In this document: in pieces, positions 38,201-51,011 of the stretch
Numbering within the stretch: the first letter of the stretch is position 1
Layout of the letters: every line of letters begins with the position of its first letter
Source: Begonia masoniana
Taxonomy: Eukaryota > Streptophyta > Magnoliopsida > Cucurbitales > Begoniaceae
Assembly: GCA_022432975.1 (NCBI GenBank)
Contig: CM039512.1
Span: forward strand, 27,956,863-28,020,862
DNA length: 64,000 bases
Direction: 5' to 3'
Translations under genes and position numbers: made by a program
The notes under the pieces: generated by a model
The model's database searches: none
What the model was told of the DNA's origin: nothing
What the model saw: only the letters and a program-made list of their open reading frames with translations

Positions 38201-39285
38201 ATTTTAAGCAATCGATCGGCTGAAGCAGAGAAATTCGTAGTTTGGGCAGAAAGTTAAGTTGATCGATCGGCTATTTTAATTGTCTTAATTCCCACCATTG
38301 ATCGATTGGCTATTTTAATTGTTTTAATCTCAACCGTTGAGATTAATAATGGGCTACAGATTAATTGATAAATAGGTTATATGTTAACCTAAGAGAGAGG
38401 GAAAGCGGCCCCCAGCGATAAAAGAAAATTCAGACGAGAGAAGCGAGAGATTTCAGAGAGAAGCCTTAGAGCGAGACGGAGACCGGAACAGAACGAGAGC
38501 TTCGGGAATTGATTTTTAGCATAGTTTTTCTTTCCCTTTCTATTATGAACTATGAACTTCTTTATTATTCTTGTTGTTTTTCTTTATTTTAGCATGAAGT
38601 AATTTATTCTTCTAGGGCTACGATGTAGCCAGATTATGAATATTTAGTTTTTATTTTAATTCAAGTTATTGATTTTCTGTTTCAATATTGTGTTGAGTAA
38701 CTTATTCTGTTCTTAATGCTTGCAATTACCTGATCACCAAAAGCATGTTCGTAGGATTGTTTTGAGACCGAGAGGAGATAAATAATCGTGCACTGAATAT
38801 TTTTCCATGAAAAGGATGTTAGGCTAGAGATAGCTAATGCGTTAATGTGGTATTTTAATTTCTCGTTCTTAATGTATTCAATTAATTCTCAAGATTAGAG
38901 ACCGAGAGGTAATAATTCGTTAATTGAATAAGTTTGTCATTGCTCGAGAGAGATTGATGAATATTTTTGTAAATTGCCATCAACACATAGAAATAGAAAT
39001 TAATGATTTGGATTAGGAAAACTAAATAGGATTAACTTAGGTGAAATCGAAAACCCTAAAGCTTTCTCATTATATTTTTAAACTCGTTTAATTTCTGCTA
39101 TTTAATTAAATTACTTTATTTTGTTATTTTAAATCCTAACTTATCAAAATCTCGTATTCATTATAAACTAGGATTAATTTGTTTGATTAGCAATTAAAAA
39201 GTCCTTGTGGGTTCGACTCGTATTTATACACTTTATTGCTTTTGCGACACGTTCACTTGCGTAGGATTTTTTGCAACAAGTTTTT

Positions 39286-39303
39286 TGGCACCGTTGCTGG
39301 GGA
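39286..39303 (+). other. Primer-binding site of element G, tRNA-Asp type
   Basis: TGGCACCGTTGCTGGGGA, eight bases after the LTR end. It matches the Athila-type site complementary to tRNA-Asp (TGGCGCCGTTGCCGGGGA) with two changes, both at CpG positions. 39304-39503 is an A/T-rich leader with nothing further. Confidence 0.85.
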
Positions 39304-39503
39304 CTTTATTATTGATATCGAATTAATTATTTTTAGTTTTATTTTGAATTATTTTTATTTTATTTCTTTATTTTCGTGTTATTTTCAGGTGCATGCGTAA
39401 AGAATGAAACATTAATCTTCTCCCACTTAATCTTGAGATCGAGCGTACGTGTCGACAACATCGTAAAGAGAGAAGAGAATTTATTCAACCAGCGCGTGCC
39501 ATT

Positions 39504-40700
39504 ATGGGAGATAACGAGGAAGACAATACTGAGAACTAGACCTTGCTGGATTATGTTATACCTACTGTATCCGGAGTGCATTCAGCTATTCGAAAACCGG
39601 CCATCGCTGCTAATTTTGAAATTAAGTCGGGCACCTTGCACATGATTCAACAATGTCAGTTTACTGGACTACCTTCTGAGGACCCCAAAGATCATATTGC
39701 AAATTTTTTAAAAGTATGCGACACTTTCAGATATCACAAAGTGGGGGATGATGCAGTTAGGTTACGTCTCTTTCCATTTTCATTACGGGACTGAGCAAAG
39801 AATTGGCTTAACTCTCTGCTGGCCAACTCTATTACTACATGGGAAGAATTATGCCAGAAGTTCCTTTCTAAATTCTTCCCTTTCGAGAAGACTGTTAAGC
39901 TCTGAAACGATATAATCAATTTCAGTCAATTCGATGAGGAAACTCTATATGAGGCATGGGCAGGCTTCAAGGAGATGCTGAGAAAGTGTCCAAACCATGG
40001 CCTACCGATATGGATGCATATTCAAACTTTCTATGTGGGATTGTCAGCATCTACTAAAACTCTGGTAAATGCAGCTGCAGGTGGTGCTTTAATGAGAAAA
40101 ACTGAAGAAGTTGCATATGATCTATTGGAGGAATTGTAACTTAATAATGACCAATGCCCTGTGTAACGCACAATTACGAAGCGTACAACTGGTACCCCAG
40201 AGCTTAAGCTATGAAAGCCTTAACACTACAAGTTGCCTCATTGGCTAAACAGTTACAAGAATCTCATATGGTGGCTAGTGTGGGAAAAGCGCCAATGGTT
40301 AATTGTCAATGGTGTCAGGGACCATATCAGAGTGAAGAATACCAAGTGGGAAATCTTATGCCGAATAAATCTGCAGAACAAGTTAACTACATGGGGAATT
40401 TTAATCGACAAGTAAATCCCAACTCAAATACTTATAATCCAGGATGGCGACAACATCCTAATTTCTCATGGAGCAATTCTTAAAATGTTATGTCTATGCC
40501 TCCCACATCGCAGTCGGGTCCATCTCAACAAGTTGAGAAGAAAAATGATCTCGAGGCAGCCCTTATGCAGTTTATGACCGAAACTCGTACAACGATGCAG
40601 AATCAATCAGCCTAAATTCGAAGTCTAGAGAATCAACTTGGCCAATTTGCTAGTATCATTAATGGAAGACCTCAAGGTACACACCTAGCAATACTAAAGA
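39504..40700 (+). pseudogene. gag: Element G gag
   Basis: From ATG 39504 (MGDNEEDN): YVIPTVSGVHSAIRKPAI, NFEIKSGTLHMIQQCQFTGL, EDPKDHIANFLKVCDTF and VRLRLFPFSLRD are Athila gag features. Stops lie at 39534 (after TEN), 39792 and 39902. FKEMLRKCPNHGLPIW and TEEVAYDLLEEL follow to about 40139. The C-terminal part at 40211-40700 has a degenerate knuckle CQWCQGPYQSEEY, where the His and last Cys are not in place, and an NPGWRQHPNFSWSN motif. Frameshifts occur near 40680. Confidence 0.78.
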
Positions 40701-40746
40701 AAATCCGAAAGAGCATTGTAATGCAATTACCGCTCGAAATGGAACT

Positions 40747-41654
40747 GTGATTGAACCAGTGCAAAAAGAGCCAAGTGTGCCTAAATTGGATAATGGGGGG
40801 TCAAGTGAAAATGAAGCTCAAAGGTCTCTACAATTTCATCCTTCACCAATACATGCAATTCCACATCCAATGCCGTTTCCACAAAGACTGAAGAATGTGA
40901 AGCTTGATAATCAGTTTTCTAAGTTCCTTGATATCTTCAAAAAGCTCCACATCAACATTCCATTCGCCGAGGCCCTTGAACAAATGCCTAAATATGCAAA
41001 GTTTCTTAAAGATATTTTGTCTCATAAGCGTAAGATCGAAGAAGGCAGTATGATCGCTTTGACAGAAGAGTGCGGCGCTATTATTCAACGGAAGCTTCCA
41101 CAAAAGTTGAAGGATCCAGGAAGTTTCACTATTCCATGTGAAATTGGGAAGTCAATTTTTGAGCGGGCATTGTGTGATTTGGGTGCTAGTATAAATTTAA
41201 TGCCCATATCTATGTTTCAAAAACTTGGTCTTGGTGAAGCAAAGCCCACATGTGTATTTCTACAAATGGCTGATCGTTCTATCAAGCATCCGTATGGGAT
41301 GATTGAATATGTCCTTGGCAAAGTTGATAAGTTTATTTTCCCCATTGATTTCTTGAGTCTTGATATGAACGAAGATCGTGGTATCCCGATAATATTAGGT
41401 CGACCATTCTTAGCAACAAGAGGTGCTGTAATTGATCTTAGAAAGGGGGAGCTCAAATTGCATGTACAAGACGAAGAGGTAACATTCAAGGTGTATAAAT
41501 CATTGGAATATCCAATAGCTAGCGATGACATATTTCGGGTGGCACTCCCTAACACTGTAAAAAGAGAAGCTTCACGTCAGCCAAGCAATTATCTTGAGCT
41601 GAAAGGGATACAATACGTTGAAAATTTGGGGGAGTCAACATTACGGGTCATACC
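40747..41654 (+). pseudogene. Element G protease region, truncated
   Basis: An open frame with FPQRLKNVKLDNQFSKFLDI, EALEQMPKYAKFLKDIL and then the retropepsin domain: FERALCDLGASINLMPISMF (D-L-G-A active site, usual in Athila), DRSIKHPYGMIEYVLGKV and IPIILGRPFLATRGAVIDL. After about residue 302 (GESTLRV) the frame runs into tandem array. RT is expected next and is missing. Confidence 0.85.
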
Positions 41655-43905
41655 ACCGATAGACGATAACACTCAACATCCACTGGTGGACTGCATCCAC
41701 CGATAGACGATAACACTCAACATCCACTGGTGGACTGCATCCACCGATAGACGATAACACTCAACATCCACTGGTGGACTGCATCCACCGATAGACGATA
41801 ACACTCAACATCCACTGGTGGACTGCATCCACCGATAGACGATAACACTCAACATCCACTGGTGGACTGCATCCACCGATAGACGATAACACTCAACATC
41901 CACTGGTGGACTGCATCCACCGATAGACGATAACACTCAACATCCACTGGTGGACTGCATCCACCGATAGACGATAACACTCAACATCCACTGGTGGACT
42001 GCATCCACCGATAGACGATAACACTCAACATCCACTGGTGGACTGCATCCACCGATAGACGATAACACTCAACATCCACTGGTGGACTGCATCCACCGAT
42101 AGACGATAACACTCAACATCCACTGGTGGACTGCATCCACCGATAGACGATAACACTCAACATCCACTGGTGGACTGCATCCACCGATAGACGATAACAC
42201 TCAACATCCACTGGTGGACTGCATCCACCGATAGACGATAACACTCAACATCCACTGGTGGACTGCATCCACCGATAGACGATAACACTCAACATCCACT
42301 GGTGGACTGCATCCACCGATAGACGATAACACTCAACATCCACTGGTGGACTGCATCCACCGATAGACGATAACACTCAACATCCACTGGTGGACTGCAT
42401 CCACCGATAGATAAAACTCTCGACTTCTACCGATGGACTACATCCATCGATAGATATTACACTCAACATCCACTGGTGGACTGCATCCACCGATAGACGA
42501 TAACACTCAACATCCACTGGTGGACTGCATCCACCGATAGACGATAACACTCAACATCCACTGGTGGACTGCATCCACCGATAGACGATAACACTCAACA
42601 TCCACTGGTGGACTGCATCCACCGATAGACGATAACACTCAACATCCACTGGTGGACTGCATCCACCGATAGACGATAACACTCAACATCCACTGGTGGA
42701 CTGCATCCACCGATAGACGATAACACTCAACATCCACTGGTGGACTGCATCCACCGATAGACGATAACACTCAACATCCACTGGTGGACTGCATCCACCG
42801 ATAGACGATAACACTCAACATCCACTGGTGGACTGCATCCACCGATAGACGATAACACTCAACATCCACTGGTGGACTGCATCCACCGATAGACGATAAC
42901 ACTCAACATCCACTGGTGGACTGCATCCACCGATAGACGATAACACTCAACATCCACTGGTGGACTGCATCCACCGATAGACGATAACACTCAACATCCA
43001 CTGGTGGACTGCATCCACCGATAGACGATAACACTCAACATCCACTGGTGGACTGCATCCACCGATAGATAAAACTCTCGACTTCTACCGATGGACTACA
43101 TCCATCGATAGATATTACACTCAACATCCACTGGTGGACTGCATCCACCGATAGACGATAACACTCAACATCCACTGGTGGACTGCATCCACCGATAGAC
43201 GATAACACTCAACATCCACTGGTGGACTGCATCCACCGATAGACGATAACACTCAACATCCACTGGTGGACTGCATCCACCGATAGACGATAACACTCAA
43301 CATCCACTGGTGGACTGCATCCACCGATAGACGATAACACTCAACATCCACTGGTGGACTGCATCCACCGATAGACGATAACACTCAACATCCACTGGTG
43401 GACTGCATCCACCGATAGACGATAACACTCAACATCCACTGGTGGACTGCATCCACCGATAGACGATAACACTCAACATCCACTGGTGGACTGCATCCAC
43501 CGATAGACGATAACACTCAACATCCACTGGTGGACTGCATCCACCGATAGACGATAACACTCAACATCCACTGGTGGACTGCATCCACCGATAGACGATA
43601 ACACTCAACATCCACTGGTGGACTGCATCCACCGATAGATAAAACTCTCGACTTCTACCGATGGACTACATCCATCGATAGATATTACACTCAACATCCA
43701 CTGGTGGACTGCATCCACCGATAGACATAACACTCAACATCCACGGGTGGACTGCATCCACCGATAGATAAAACGCTCGACTTCTTTCTACCGATGGACT
43801 ACATCCATCGATAGATTATTACACTCAACATCTACCGATAGACATCATCTACCTATAGATCAAAAATACTCAACATCTACAGATAGACATCATCTACCGA
43901 TAGAA
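41655..43905. repeat. 44-bp array with higher-order structure, about 48 copies
   Basis: The unit is CGATAGACGATAACACTCAA plus 24 bp (CATCCACTGGTGGACTGCATCCAC), 44 bp. A 62-bp variant block starting ATAAAACTCTCGACTTC occurs at 42411, 43069 and 43639, 658 and 570 bp apart; the difference of 88 equals two units. Copies decay toward 43905. On the minus strand the unit is related to the 44-bp unit of element A (GATGTTRAGWGTT...CTAYCGG). CCACTGGTGG is a palindrome in each unit. Confidence 0.95.
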
Positions 43906-44060
43906 CAGAAACACTCAACAGAAACAGCATAGCAAACAATTTCACTCAAAACAAAGAAAACTCCGACTACCAAAAGAACTTGAGCATTTTACTAAAAATC
44001 ATTCAAAACTACTTAAATCCATGCATTACTCCAAAATTTGGTAAAAATCACTATTAAAAC
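43906..44060 (-). mobile_element. Family-1 LTR remnant right of the 44-bp array
   Basis: ACAGCATAGCAAACAATTTC and GGAAAACTCCGACTACCAAA match 36128-36190 on the far side of the 26-bp array. This links the block to a family-1 LTR, possibly that of element B. 43980-44060 shows no other feature. Confidence 0.55.
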
Positions 44061-45435
44061 TGTAATACCCGGCTTTACGGGATATTAATATTATATTATG
44101 TGATGGCATTTTTGTAAATATGTCAAATCGAGTCCATTTTACAAAAATAAAGCGTCATTAGAATCCTAATTATTAATACGAATTTTAAAGAAATTATGGG
44201 ATTTTTCAGAGTAATAATGCTATATTTCGAGTAATTACGTTTCTCGTAATATAAAAGACGTTTTAGTAAAAATAGTAAACGAGGTCCGATTTGTGAACAG
44301 ACAGTTTTAGTAAATCCCAAATAATAAGTTGGAGTTATTGGCGAAATAAGAATATTTGGCGAAGCCGAATCGTTAGCCAATTAACGAAACGAAGGACGAA
44401 ACTAATATAAAAACAATGCAAGGGCAAATTGGTAATTTGCCAAATCAATTATAAAATAACCTAAACTCATTTCTCTCCTCATTTTCTTCTCGGCTGCCTG
44501 CGATTCCAGAGAGCTTTCTCTGTTTTTCCCACGGCGATTCAACGGTTCTGACCTCCGTTTCTCCTCCATTCTTCCTCCGTTCTTCGTGTTTTCTCCTCCT
44601 CTCGCAACCTTAGGTATGAATCTACGATTCTAGAGCACTAGTTTTCAGTTTTTGCAAAGTTTAACGCTAGGGTTTTCGTTAAGGTTTAGGTTAAAAATGC
44701 GATTTCGGGTTTAAAAATCAATAGGTTATCGTAGTTTATGAACGTATTGGACGTTATTGGACGAATCTAATTGATTTAGGACAAATGTTAAATTTTGTGA
44801 AATTTCGAGATTTAGGGAAAAACTCGTAAATTTGGGATTTGAGGTGCCGAGCGTGATTTGCTCGATGAAATAGTTCAATGAATTGAAATTAAGCTTTAGG
44901 AAATTTCTTTAGTTAAGGTTTTGTCAATTTGGACGTTTAGAAGCTTAAACTCATTTTAAACGTCGATGATTCTAAATTGCCTTAGGTGAACGACTCTCGT
45001 GGACAGAGCTCAAAGTTCAGCGCGCTCAAGGTAAGTTCTTGTGACTTACTCTGGCCGATTGGCCTACACCGTACTTCGATGTTGCGTCAGGATCTTAGAG
45101 TATTGTGTGTTTAAATTGCTTTGGTCGGGTAGTTAGGTTTAAATGTTTTCGTAGGTTATTTCTTCTACAGTCTTGATGGTACGCATGCTTGTTTGTTTAC
45201 ATTTATATTGAACTGTTCATGCATCACGTATTTTAACTTGGCATGAAAATGAATTTCCACACGATGTTTTCAGAAAACCGATGTGGCCCAGAAATTGGGG
45301 GCTATCGATCTATTGTGTGGACCGATTAAGGGTCTGACCAATACCACATCTCATGTAATGTAATTAATGAACGTAATCTGTTATCTGGTCACGCGAGGTG
45401 GGGCTCAGGCACGGCTGTACATGTTGTAAGCGTGA
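44061..45435 (+). mobile_element. LTR family 2, left part
   Basis: It starts TGTAATACCCGGCTTTA and aligns with the solo LTR at 4168 through TATAAAAT (44450), a CTCCTCATTTTC leader, CTCAAGGTAAGTTCTTG (about 45025) and CTGGCCGATTGGCCTACACC. It is cut at 45435 by the family-3 LTR. Its right part and TSD partner were not found. Confidence 0.75.
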
Positions 45436-47190
45436 TGTAACACCCAGAAATTTCGTTTTAAGGATTCTGAACTTTAAGTTTCGAATATTAAGTATTTAAG
45501 CATTATAGAGTTTTAAATTCGTGGAAATAATAAATTAAGTCCAAATGGCCAACGGAAAGTTTCATTAGAGCCCTAGGAATAAATAGAAATATTCGGAGGA
45601 ATAAGAGAATTTCGAAGAAATTAAACCGATAGACGAAATAACAATTAAAGCTAAGGAAATAAGCTAAGGGCATTTAAGTAATTTTTAAAGTCAAAATTAT
45701 ATTAAAAACATAAACCCCTCTCTCTTTTCCCCTCATTTTCTTTCCCTCACGCGTGCCTCCTTTTTCCTTCCTCCATTTTGGCGATTTCCTCTTTTCTTCA
45801 TCGCCATCTCCATCGATCGCTCAACTCCTCCATTTTTGGCGATTCTTCCTTCAAGTTTCTTCATCAAATCAACCATCCAAGTAAGCCCTATGTTTTAGTC
45901 TCGTTGGTAGTCGTTTTTAGAGTTTATTTCGAGTTAGGGTTTGTGAAGAAATTTAGGGTTTTTGTTAGAAATGGTTAGGGTTGTTTATTAATTACTCATT
46001 GATGATGTTTAATGTTAATCTAGGTTGTTGGAGTAGATTAATGGTGTTGGATGATGTTTAATGTGAGATCTAGGTTGTTGGAGGTTGGTAAACACCATAA
46101 TGGAGTTTTGATTTGAAGTTAATGAACGCTAAGTGTTCGATGAAATGCCCGAAAGAAAAGGATTAGAGTTTTTAGAAGGATTTGTCCTAGCTAGAAAAGT
46201 CGATTGTTTAGATTTGATGTTTGAAAATCTATATTAATGATGTGATGTTAAATGCTCTAGGTAACCCAAGCTCAAAGGACGGTGCTCGGCATATTTAGGA
46301 CGCCAGGTAAGTGAGCGTTAGGCTTTCCGGCCACTAAGGCCCTACGTCGTACAATGTTGATAATGTTGACTGTTATGAAGAAAGTGGTTATAGGGGTTGG
46401 TGGAAGACGGGTAGTTAAGGAAAGATTGATAGTTAAGTAGTGCCTTAGCGATTTAGGTAGTGTTCAATCGATAGGTTTTCCTTATGTATGTTACTCCTCA
46501 TGCATCATGTTTTGTTAAAGTGCATACGAACTATTTACGAGCATGTTTTATGAAAAGTTAAATGAAAGAACGATTATGTGAACGATGGATGTTTATCACG
46601 CGTCAAAAATGTATGATCCTCACGTGTATGTTTCTCACGGGTTAAAATGTATGTTTCTCACGGAGCAAGACCTATGTTTCTTACAGGGTAAGACGTATGT
46701 TTCTCACGGGGCAAGGAAGTGGTTTAATGAAATGAAATGAAAACGTTTTATAAATGTCATGCATATATGTAAAGTTACGTTTAGTACGCTCCTTACTAAG
46801 CATTAGGCTTAATGTAGTTATTGTATGATGTAGGTGACGAGAACGAAGGTGAGGAACCTCCTTATGATGACCAAGTATAGATGGTCGGTGGCGGAGCTCA
46901 TGGCGGCGGAGCGTGTTTTGGCAGGGCTGGTTGACTCACGGTTAGGTGTTTTTGAGAGTTTTTGGGTATTGTTTGGGATAATGATGAATGTGATGAATTT
47001 TTAGTACATTTAGATACGTTTTAAAGTGTTTGACTACTGAATAGGATATATCACGTGTTTTATAGCGTTTTGATGTTTTTAAAACAGGTAGGAATGTTAA
47101 ACGTTTAAAAGGAACCACGCGGTTCGTTTTCATGAAATTCGATTATGTTTAACGTAAATTGTGTCGTTTTGAGCGTTTGAGTAAATGTTA
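45436..47190 (+). mobile_element. LTR family 3, left part; right end unclear
   Basis: It starts TGTAACACCCAGAAATTT. It shares with the solo LTR at 21182: GGACGGTGCTCGGC, CGCCAGGTAAGTGAGCG with TTCCGGCCACTAAGGCCCTACG, CTCATGCATCATGTTTT, ACGAACTATTTACGAGCATG, CCTTACTAAGCATTAGGCTTA and GTTTTTAAAACAGGTA. Homology fades after about 47190. No second TSD copy of CGTGA (45431-45435) is visible. Confidence 0.75.
46590..46725. repeat. Short repeat TGTTTCTCACGGGGCAAG, about five diverged copies
   Basis: Copies such as TGTATGTTTCTCACGG recur at 25-28 bp. Counterpart of 24226-24318 in the related LTR. Confidence 0.8.
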
Positions 47191-47384
47191 TGTTTGGAGA
47201 GTATTTATGGAAGTCTGTAAAGATTGGGTGAAGGTTTTGTGTAAGAAAGGAGAAGAAGTTGTAGTGTTTTGAGTGTTGTGTATTTGTGTTAAAAATGTGA
47301 AGTGCAGGGAGTGTGAAGGAAGTGTGAAGAAAGAAGAAGAAGAAAAGAGGAGGAAGAACTGCGCTCTCTGGAGGAATTCCAGAG

Positions 47385-48871
47385 AGCGTGGCGATTGCTC
47401 GCCTCTAGGAGGCGAGCAATCGCCTCTTTCTCTGCCAGGCAATTGCTCAGGCGATTGCCAGGTGAGGTAACAATCGCCAGGAGGCGATTGCTCGCTAGGA
47501 GCAATCGCCTGCCAGCGATTGCTCGCCTCTAGGAGGCGAGCAATCGCCTCTTTCTCTGCCAGGCAATTGCTCAGGCGATTGCCAGGTGAGGTAACAATCG
47601 CCAGGAGGCGATTGCTCGCCTCTAGGAGGCGAGCAATCGCCTCTTTCTCTGCCAGGCAATTGCTCAGGCGATTGCCAGGTGAGGTAACAATCGCCAGGAG
47701 GCGATTGCTCGCCTCTAGGAGGCGAGCAATCGCCTCTTTCTCTGCCAGGCAATTGCTCAGGCGATTGCCAGGTGAGGTAACAATCGCCAGGAGGCGATTG
47801 CTCGCCTCTAGGAGGCGAGCAATCGCCTCTTTCTCTGCCAGGCAATTGCTCAGGCGATTGCCAGGTGAGGTAACAATCGCCAGGAGGCGATTGCTCGCTA
47901 GGAGCAATCGCCTCTTTCTCTGCCAGGCAATTGCTCAGGCGATTGCCAGGTGAGGTAACAATCGCCAGGAGGCGATTGCTCGCCTCTAGGAGGCGAGCAA
48001 TCGCCTCTTTCTCTGCCAGGCAATTGCTCAGGCGATTGCCAGGTGAGGTAACAATCGCCAGGAGGCGATTGCTCGCCTCTAGGAGGCGAGCAATCGCCTC
48101 TTTCTCTGCCAGGCAATTGCTCAGGCGATTGCCAGGTGAGGTAACAATCGCCAGGAGGCGATTGCTCGCCTCTAGGAGGCGAGCAATCGCCTCTTTCTCT
48201 GCCAGGCAATTGCTCAGGCGATTGCCAGGTGAGGTAACAATCGCCAGGAGGCGATTGCTCGCTAGGAGCAATCGCCTCTTTCTCTGCCAGGCAATTGCTC
48301 AGGCGATTGCCAGGTGAGGTAACAATCGCCAGGAGGCGATTGCTCGCTAGGAGCAATCGCCTCTTTCTCTGCCAGGCAATTGCTCAGGCGATTGCCAGGT
48401 GAGGTAACAATCGCCAGGAGGCGATTGCTCGCTAGGAGCAATCGCCTCTTTCTCTGCCAGGCAATTGCTCAGGCGATTGCCAGGTGAGGTAACAATCGCC
48501 AGGAGGCGATTGCTCGCTAGGAGCAATCGCCTCTTTCTCTGCCAGGCAATTGCTCAGGCGATTGCCAGGTGAGGTAACAATCGCCAGGAGGCGATTGCTC
48601 GCTAGGAGCAATCGCCTCTTTCTCTGCCAGGCAATTGCTCAGGCGATTGCCAGGTGAGGTAACAATCGCCAGGAGGCGATTGCTCGCTAGGAGCAATCGC
48701 CTCTTTCTCTGCCAGGCAATTGCTCAGGCGATTGCCAGGTGAGGTAACAATCGCCAGGAGGCGATTGCTCGCCTCTAGGAGGCGAGCAATCGCCTCTTTC
48801 TCTGCCAGGCAATTGCTCAGGCGATTGCCAGGTGAGGTAACAATCGCCAGGAGGCGATTGCTCGCCTGGCT
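47385..48871. repeat. 84/92-bp array of perfect inverted repeats, about 16 units
   Basis: The long (92-bp) unit contains GGCGATTGCTCGCCTC, TAG, then its exact reverse complement, a 16-bp hairpin with a 3-nt loop. The short (84-bp) unit keeps an 11-bp arm pair (GGCGATTGCTC/GAGCAATCGCC) around GCTAG. Long units dominate the left part and short units 48249-48760. The spacer (CTTTCTCTGCCAGGCAATTG...) is constant. 47190-47384 to the left is a purine-rich stretch of unknown role. Confidence 0.95.
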
Positions 48872-48907
48872 GGCGATCAATCGCCAGATTTCTGGCGATT
48901 GATCGCC
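48872..48907. repeat. 17-bp perfect inverted repeat
   Basis: GGCGATCAATCGCCAGA, TT, then the exact complement TCTGGCGATTGATCGCC. It closes the hairpin array on the right. Confidence 0.93.
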
Positions 48908-48978
48908 ACCTCCTCTGGCGATTTAAAAAAAAAATGTGTTTTAAATAATTGTTTTCTTTTATTAATTAATTGTTTGAA

Positions 48979-50209
<1,231 letters not shown>

Positions 50210-51011
50210 AACCCAACAGAGTATCATTATCATAAAAGTCTCAAAATGTATTCAAAAACATTAAAACTACCACCGTCATAAAAACTCTCAACATACTTAA
50301 ATTGAATCATGGTTCACTAAACCTTCTCATCTACCGTCACCAGTTAAACCGCCCCATCAGTTGCCAAATTGATACATGAATGCACCCCTCCAACCTGCCT
50401 AGTTCTTAGCAAACTCAGAGAGCACACCTGCTGTCACTTCTTCACCTACATCACAAAACTCATCTATTAGCCTAATGCTAAGTAAGTAAAGCAGTAATGA
50501 AATGGAATGCTGAAACATAAATTCCTAGACATGCAGTTTCTACTTTCTCATCTTAGTTGCATATGCATTCATTTCTGGTCTTATCCCCCTGTGAAATTGG
50601 GAGTTGGATCACTTCTCCCAAAGTCATACATCCTCTCTCTCTATTAAGGGGCGGATTAGTTCCCTTAATAACTGTTCAGATCCCCCTGTGAAATTGGGAA
50701 TTGGATCACTTCTCCCAAAGTTATAAATCCCTTCATAAGTTAAGGGGCGGATTAGTTCCCTTAATAGTTTATCTATTACAGTCTGTTCATTCCTTGCCAT
50801 GCTATTTCACGTAAATTCATTTTCGCATACTTTCAAAATATGATGCATGACATACAAACACATTCAAGCATACATAATCCTACTGATTTGTGATGTAGGC
50901 CTGAAGGCACAAGCATACTTCACTTACCTGGTCTCCTGGAAAATATTGGGTGGAAGACTACCTCGGAAGCTTACTCAAACCAAAAGTCATAGACAGAATA
51001 TACATTAGACT
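50210..51011 (-). mobile_element. Family-1 3' LTR fragment of element F
   Basis: On the minus strand it contains GAGACCAGGTAAGTGAAG, GGCCTACATCAC, ATGCATCATATTTTG, TTAGCATTAGGCTAATAG and GATGTAGGTGAAG, all as in the LTR of element A. The first roughly 600 bp of the LTR, including TGTAACACC and the TATA box, is missing; the 17-bp array stands in its place. Confidence 0.7.
50583..50776. repeat. 97-bp direct duplication
   Basis: ATCCCCCTGTGAAATTGGGA occurs at 50583 and, with one change, at 50680. Both are followed by GGCGGATTAGTTCCCTTAAT. Same LTR interval as the 47-bp repeat at 1340. Confidence 0.85.

Larger units (their letters stand above)
36196..39278 (+). mobile_element. Element G 5' LTR
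   Basis: The end at 39278 (GATTTTTTGCAACA) is firm because the primer site follows. The start at 36196 (TGTGTACAATGG) is a best guess from the break in element B homology. TATATATAG at 36332 is the likely TATA box. The LTR holds the 150-bp array and an AT-rich leader. The terminal part (TTATTGCTTTTGCGACACG) matches the solo LTR at 4250-5618. Confidence 0.65.
36196..41654 (+). mobile_element. Element G: Athila-like retrotransposon, 3'-truncated
   Basis: 5' LTR, tRNA-Asp-type primer site, gag and protease are present; RT, RNase H, integrase and 3' LTR are absent. Gag and protease resemble the Athila clade of Ty3/gypsy (CDLGASINLMP active site). It is inserted in element B's 5' LTR remnant. The coding region stops abruptly at about 41654, where the 44-bp array begins. 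Several stops and a frameshift are present. Confidence 0.78.

Noticed and set aside
45778..45978. Possible small gene with a signal-peptide-like start in the LTR at 45436
   Set aside because: Lies in the pyrimidine-rich LTR leader; not kept in the related LTR at 21182.
47188..48356. Open frames over the 84/92-bp array (for example [20 protein letters not shown] repeats)
   Set aside because: Open on both strands and in several frames; the signal is in base pairing, not codons.
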